This document shows positions 38,901 through 41,297 of a stretch of DNA of 41,297 nt, piece by piece. This stretch comes from Acanthaster planci (Eukaryota; Echinodermata; Asteroidea; Valvatida; Acanthasteridae): positions 34,575 to 75,871 of the forward strand of contig NW_019091758.1 in NCBI RefSeq assembly GCF_001949145.1, in the 5' to 3' direction. How positions within the stretch are numbered: position 1 is the first letter of the stretch; each line of letters opens with the position of its first letter. A model generated the notes under the pieces. The model worked only from the letters and a program-made list of their open reading frames with translations. It did not search any database and was not told where the DNA came from. The translations under genes and the position numbers were made by a program.

Positions 38901-40320
38901 CGGGATGACTCTCACATGTGCCAGTCATGCATGGTGATACCAAGCACGTCCGCACTGGACCAGTATCGTGACAGATGACGTCAGAGCCTGAAATACAGTG
39001 GAAGACGCAGCTGCGTCAGGTTGGTTCGTAGCATCACGTTGCAGTTCAGTATTTCAAAAAGGCAAAGGTTACTCACGAGCGAAGTACCCAACGTCACACC
39101 AGCTTGGGCATGCTCGCCGAGTGTGAGTCAGTGTCAAACCCCGCTAATAGGACCAACCCCAAGATTTGGCACTTTAAATCACTGTACATGGGCAAAACCC
39201 AACCATGAGACTCTTTTGTTGAGCCCTAGCTGTCATCGCCAATATTCTCATCATTTCTCATGAAAGATGGCTGTACATATGGTCGGCAGTAGTTGACATA
39301 GCAGTAACTCCATGTCTATTCCGAGAAAACTCACGCTTTTTAATGAATTACATTAATTCACTCATAGTTAGGGAGTCAGGTGTGTTAGAATCCCACCTAG
39401 GTCAACATGTGGATTGGGTTTTCGGTCCCAGCCTGTTGCCGTGGGTTTTCCCTGGATATTAATCCAGGGTTTCCTCCCACCTCTAAAACTGAACATTTCT
39501 TCACTGTCTTCTTAACTTGTCACTTCATGCTGCGATTGTCACTAAATGCGCTGTTTCATGAACAGAAATAAATAAATGCACGTACAGCTCGGGGATATTT
39601 GGATCCTAACAAATAATTAAATACAAAACGTAACCGAACAGTTGCACGTTGATCAATTATTCATAAATACCTCAGAGAGTTTCCCTATTTAACAACGCGC
39701 AGAGTGACCGTGTATTAATATTTGATAATGCGTGCTGCAATTTGATAATACCCGCTGCATAAAAAACGTGCCGACACCTGGATATGAGACAGTTTAATCC
39801 ATCCCTATTGGGCAAGCATCCATGTGAGCCTCAGCATGCAGAACACACCACGTGCACGGCAAGTCAATATAAGGCGATTCTTCTAGACAACTTGCACAAG
39901 GAATATACCATAAAATGGACGGGGATGTTTAGGACAAGGAAACTAAAATTCTAGAACAAAATCTTTGGAAATCTATCATCTATTGACGTCTTTTGACTCT
40001 CTGACTAAAAAAAGGTATCTATGAATGGGAATAAATATGTGCTTGGCAGAACTTGAACTCAATGTTTAAGACTGGCTCGGGGGATTATATTCATTCCCTT
40101 ATCACTAGGGTAAAAGATATAATTGCAGCTCTAGAAATAAAGCAGAAATCACACTCAAGTCACTAACTGATTGGTGGGCCCGAGCAGCTGTCAACGACTT
40201 GGTCATTTTCGTCATAGAACTTGACAGAGCACCCTCCGCAGCGGCTGATGCGACATGTGGCGTGGGGGCGCTCTTCGCAAAAAGCATCGATGCAGAGGTC
40301 ATCGGGGCAGGAGTGGGCGA
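32946..40320 (-). CDS. Secreted modular protein: 7-Cys modules, thyroglobulin type-1 domains, lustrin-like module (5' part outside window)
   Basis: Coding exons on the minus strand are 40320-40168, 38987-38811, 37728-37528, 35867-35664 and 34224-34078, then probably 32950-32946 with the stop. Every full exon starts and ends in phase 1, the mark of shuffled extracellular modules. In order from the N-terminal side: two related 7-Cys modules, two thyroglobulin type-1 domains (six Cys each, with CWCV and CWCS cores), and a six-Cys module ending KCCYLP that resembles the lustrin Cys-rich repeat. Thyroglobulin type-1 domains often inhibit cysteine proteases or build extracellular matrix, so a thyropin-like or matrix role is a reasonable inference. 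The signal peptide must lie right of the window or in an exon I did not see. I do not recognise a named orthologue. Confidence 0.72.
33626..33692. repeat. Two tandem copies of a unit of about 38 bp
   Basis: CTGTAAGCAAAATTACACCAC and CTGTAAGCAAAGTTACGCCA, each continuing into CTGCAT, follow each other in the intron before the probable terminal exon. Confidence 0.6.
34078..34224 (-). CDS. Lustrin-like Cys-rich module exon
   Basis: The acceptor is ACTTTACTCCACAG and the donor C|GTGAGT, phase 1 to 1, with 48 whole codons. EPC, LVC, DSC, AFC and KCC give six cysteines with SCPRDAFCHIPPN and CCYLP, close to the SCPxxYxC...CCP pattern of lustrin-type repeats. A WAP domain would need eight cysteines, so WAP is less likely. 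Confidence 0.72.
34744..35350. repeat. TIR element, about 607 bp, TAGGGC ends (hAT-like)
   Basis: The left end TAGGGCCGAGTCAATTCGAA and the right end GGCACAGCCCTA are inverted with respect to each other, with subterminal ATTCGAATATT motifs on both sides. The TAGGGCTGTGCC type of terminus is common among hAT-related non-autonomous elements. No transposase frame was seen and no target duplication was resolved. Confidence 0.5.
35664..35867 (-). CDS. Thyroglobulin type-1 domain exon 2
   Basis: The acceptor is CCCTCCCCCAACAG and the donor A|GTAAGT, phase 1 to 1, with 67 whole codons. It has six Cys with GWYEPAQCSPVTGECWCSEK; the usual CWCV is CWCS here. A dibasic patch (KRQRGD) lies between the first two cysteines. 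The RGD in it could be an integrin motif or chance. Confidence 0.87.
36025..36197. repeat. Foldback MITE with two stem blocks
   Basis: The outer arms are GACACCATG...CTTGAAAGATCAATC and GATTGATCTTTCAAG...CATGGTGTC, differing by a 6-nt insertion. Inner arms GGAGCCAGTTTACT and AGTAAACTGGCTCC also pair. It lies in the intron between the two thyroglobulin exons. Confidence 0.75.
36984..37276. repeat. CCCAATTTC-ended repeat, copy 1
   Basis: It begins GGACCCAATTTCACGGCTCT, with GCTAAGCAC after it, and ends AAATTGGGCCCGG, so the ends are inverted. TAAGCA/GCTTAC motifs recur inside. It matches a family I associate with echinoderms. Confidence 0.55.
37528..37728 (-). CDS. Thyroglobulin type-1 domain exon 1
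   Basis: The acceptor is TTTTTCGCAATCAG and the donor G|GTGAGA, phase 1 to 1, with 66 whole codons. It has six Cys with the hallmark SGHFSPKQCDTTGQCWCVN, then DGSLAAEQ and a last Cys in DFICES. It is a complete domain. Confidence 0.88.
37821..38048. repeat. CCCAATTTC-ended repeat, copy 2
   Basis: It begins CTGGGTCCAATTTCGCAACT and ends CATGAATTGGGCCCTGA, with internal GCTTAC/GTAAGCA motifs like copy 1 and the same orientation. The two copies flank the first thyroglobulin exon. Confidence 0.55.
38811..38987 (-). CDS. 7-Cys module B exon
   Basis: The acceptor is CACTGTATTTCAG and the donor G|GTAGGA, phase 1 to 1, with 58 whole codons. TCLVSPC-MTGTC-ESHPEAAC-HVDYC-QPC-TAIFHDK and a final LEC align with module A, and an extra N-terminal VICHD adds one Cys. 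Similar HPxAxCxxDYCxxC modules occur, as I recall, in secreted proteins of marine invertebrates; I cannot give a family name. Confidence 0.7.
39259..39306 (-). pseudogene. Decayed copy of the 7-Cys module B exon
   Basis: TGAAAGATGG-TGTACAT, GGCAGTAGT and GACAT-GCAG on the plus strand match the complement of the module B exon (about 38852-38900) almost base for base over about 48 bp. A 2-base insertion (AT) breaks the frame, and there is no splice context. Conceptually the fragment still shows the Tyr-Cys and Cys positions before the shift. It lies in the intron between modules A and B. Confidence 0.65.
39365..39490 (+). repeat. tRNA-derived SINE, diverged
   Basis: It has a degenerate B box (GTTAGAATCCCACC) followed by GGTTTTCGGTCCCAGCC and TTTTCCCTGGATATTAATCC, then GGGTTTCCTCCCACC. 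The tail resembles those of the other SINEs in the window. Confidence 0.5.
40168..40320 (-). CDS. 7-Cys module A exon
   Basis: The acceptor is TGCATTTTTCACAG and the donor A|GTTAGT (a less common but allowed form), phase 1 to 1, with 50 whole codons. The Cys pattern is SC-PDDLC-IDAFC-EERPHATC-RISRC-GGC and a final DSC after a KFYDENDQ strand. If the donor is not used, the frame meets TAG at once (40165-40163) and the exon would end a separate gene; the matching phase and the homology with the next exon favour splicing. Confidence 0.65.
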
Positions 40321-41297
40321 CTGTGAAAAATGCAGGGCACTCCGACAGAGCTTCCGGAGGAAAGAAAAGACAAGAAAAAGAAAAATGTGAAAGCCAAATT
40401 TGCTTCACAGGGTTTGCCCTCAACTTTTTTTCTCACTCGCCAGCCGGACCAGCAGTGATGGCTTTTTACCAGTCCGCCAGCACTTTCACTAGTCCGCGTC
40501 TTCCCCTAATTTCAACATTCTTTTTTGGCACTAGTGTTTTCTGCTCCAACATCATGCATAACAGTGTGCACTCGGTGCCGACTGTTGCTTAATTGTTGAT
40601 GAGTAATCAAAATGGCCACCGGACCAAAATATTCATGAGTACAACTCTACTCAAGCAAATTAAACACACAATCCAAGAAACAGAGAGAAAACCATGTCGT
40701 TATGAACAGTTTATGTACATGTACGTTTTATGCAGTATGCACAAGTACACACACATACGTACACTACATTTACGCCCGGCGATATGTACATGTACATACA
40801 GTACATGTCCGTTCTAGACTGTGTCCAGTACCCGGGGGCCCATTCCACAAAATGGTTGTACTTCTGCGCGTGAGCTCATTCATATTTTGTGATCCCACGG
40901 GGTGTTTACAATAAGACATGTCATAATCAGAAGGGATCATAGAAATATTTCTATATATCCCGAATTTGAGACTGATAATTTCCAGTTCAGGGTATTCAGA
41001 GCTGAGCGCATAGTTTTACTACTATTTTGGAGGTATCTTCGGGACAGGTGAATAAACAAAATTTCGTGGCTAACCCCCATAAAATTGAAACAAAAAGTGA
41101 TTTTCTGGCCACAATCTTGAATTTCCAGTGAAAAAGCAGAGGCCAACCTCTTCCCAAGAGTCAACAGGTGGAGCTATTTTAGTCTGACTTTGCAATGTTT
41201 TCTGTGGGTGTGTACTTGGTGTAGTGCAACCCGTAGTGCGCGAACCAAACACGAAATCACAACCGTGACATCGCTGGTGTCACAACTACCAATGACC
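40321..41297. other. Right edge, upstream of the first recognised module exon
   Basis: This should be intron of the thyroglobulin-type gene. It contains TACATGTA clusters at 40715-40810. No signal-peptide exon or further Cys module was found on the minus strand, so the gene's 5' end probably lies beyond the window. Confidence 0.5.

Overview
This is animal nuclear DNA. Its genes are small exons with GT-AG borders, separated by AT-rich introns full of foldback and tRNA-derived repeats. The protein set points to a marine invertebrate deuterostome: a USP39 orthologue, a TMEM72-like protein, an extracellular thyroglobulin type-1 protein and a secreted M15-like protein. Repeats of the form CCCAATTTC-n-CTGCTNAGCAC look to me like echinoderm repeats, but that is from memory, so the phylum is an inference.

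Layout. (1) 2.4-10.4 kb, minus strand: a secreted protein whose C-terminal half resembles the peptidase M15 / VanY fold. Five exons join in phase, two of them with caveats, and at least one exon is not found. (2) 14.2-23.15 kb, minus strand: a five-exon, 243-residue, four-pass membrane protein resembling TMEM72. (3) 23.3-32.0 kb, plus strand: a complete 12-exon USP39 (Sad1-type tri-snRNP splicing factor) of 513 residues; every splice junction keeps frame. It is head-to-head with the TMEM72-like gene, with 163 bp between the start codons. (4) 32.3-40.3 kb and beyond the right edge, minus strand: the 3' part of a cysteine-rich extracellular gene. Each of its five recognised coding exons is one phase 1-1 module: two copies of a 7-Cys module, two thyroglobulin type-1 domains and a lustrin-like Cys-rich module. 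A probable terminal exon follows, with a stop codon at once and a poly(A) signal about 650 nt on. Genes 3 and 4 converge.

The genes do not form a pathway. USP39 acts in nuclear pre-mRNA splicing, the TMEM72-like protein in membranes, and genes 1 and 4 are predicted to be secreted. The rest is intron and intergenic DNA with many foldback (MITE-like) elements, tRNA-derived SINE fragments, short tandem repeats and a very frequent palindrome TGTACATGTACA. No rRNA gene, intact tRNA gene, CRISPR array or reverse transcriptase was seen.

Most notable: the M15-like domain has Thr where a zinc-binding Asp is expected; the USP39 pseudo-active-site loop carries a Cys two residues from the lost catalytic position; USP39 has a very short N-terminal arm; the right-hand gene has a decayed extra copy of one module exon in an intron; and one thyroglobulin exon sits between two copies of the same repeat.
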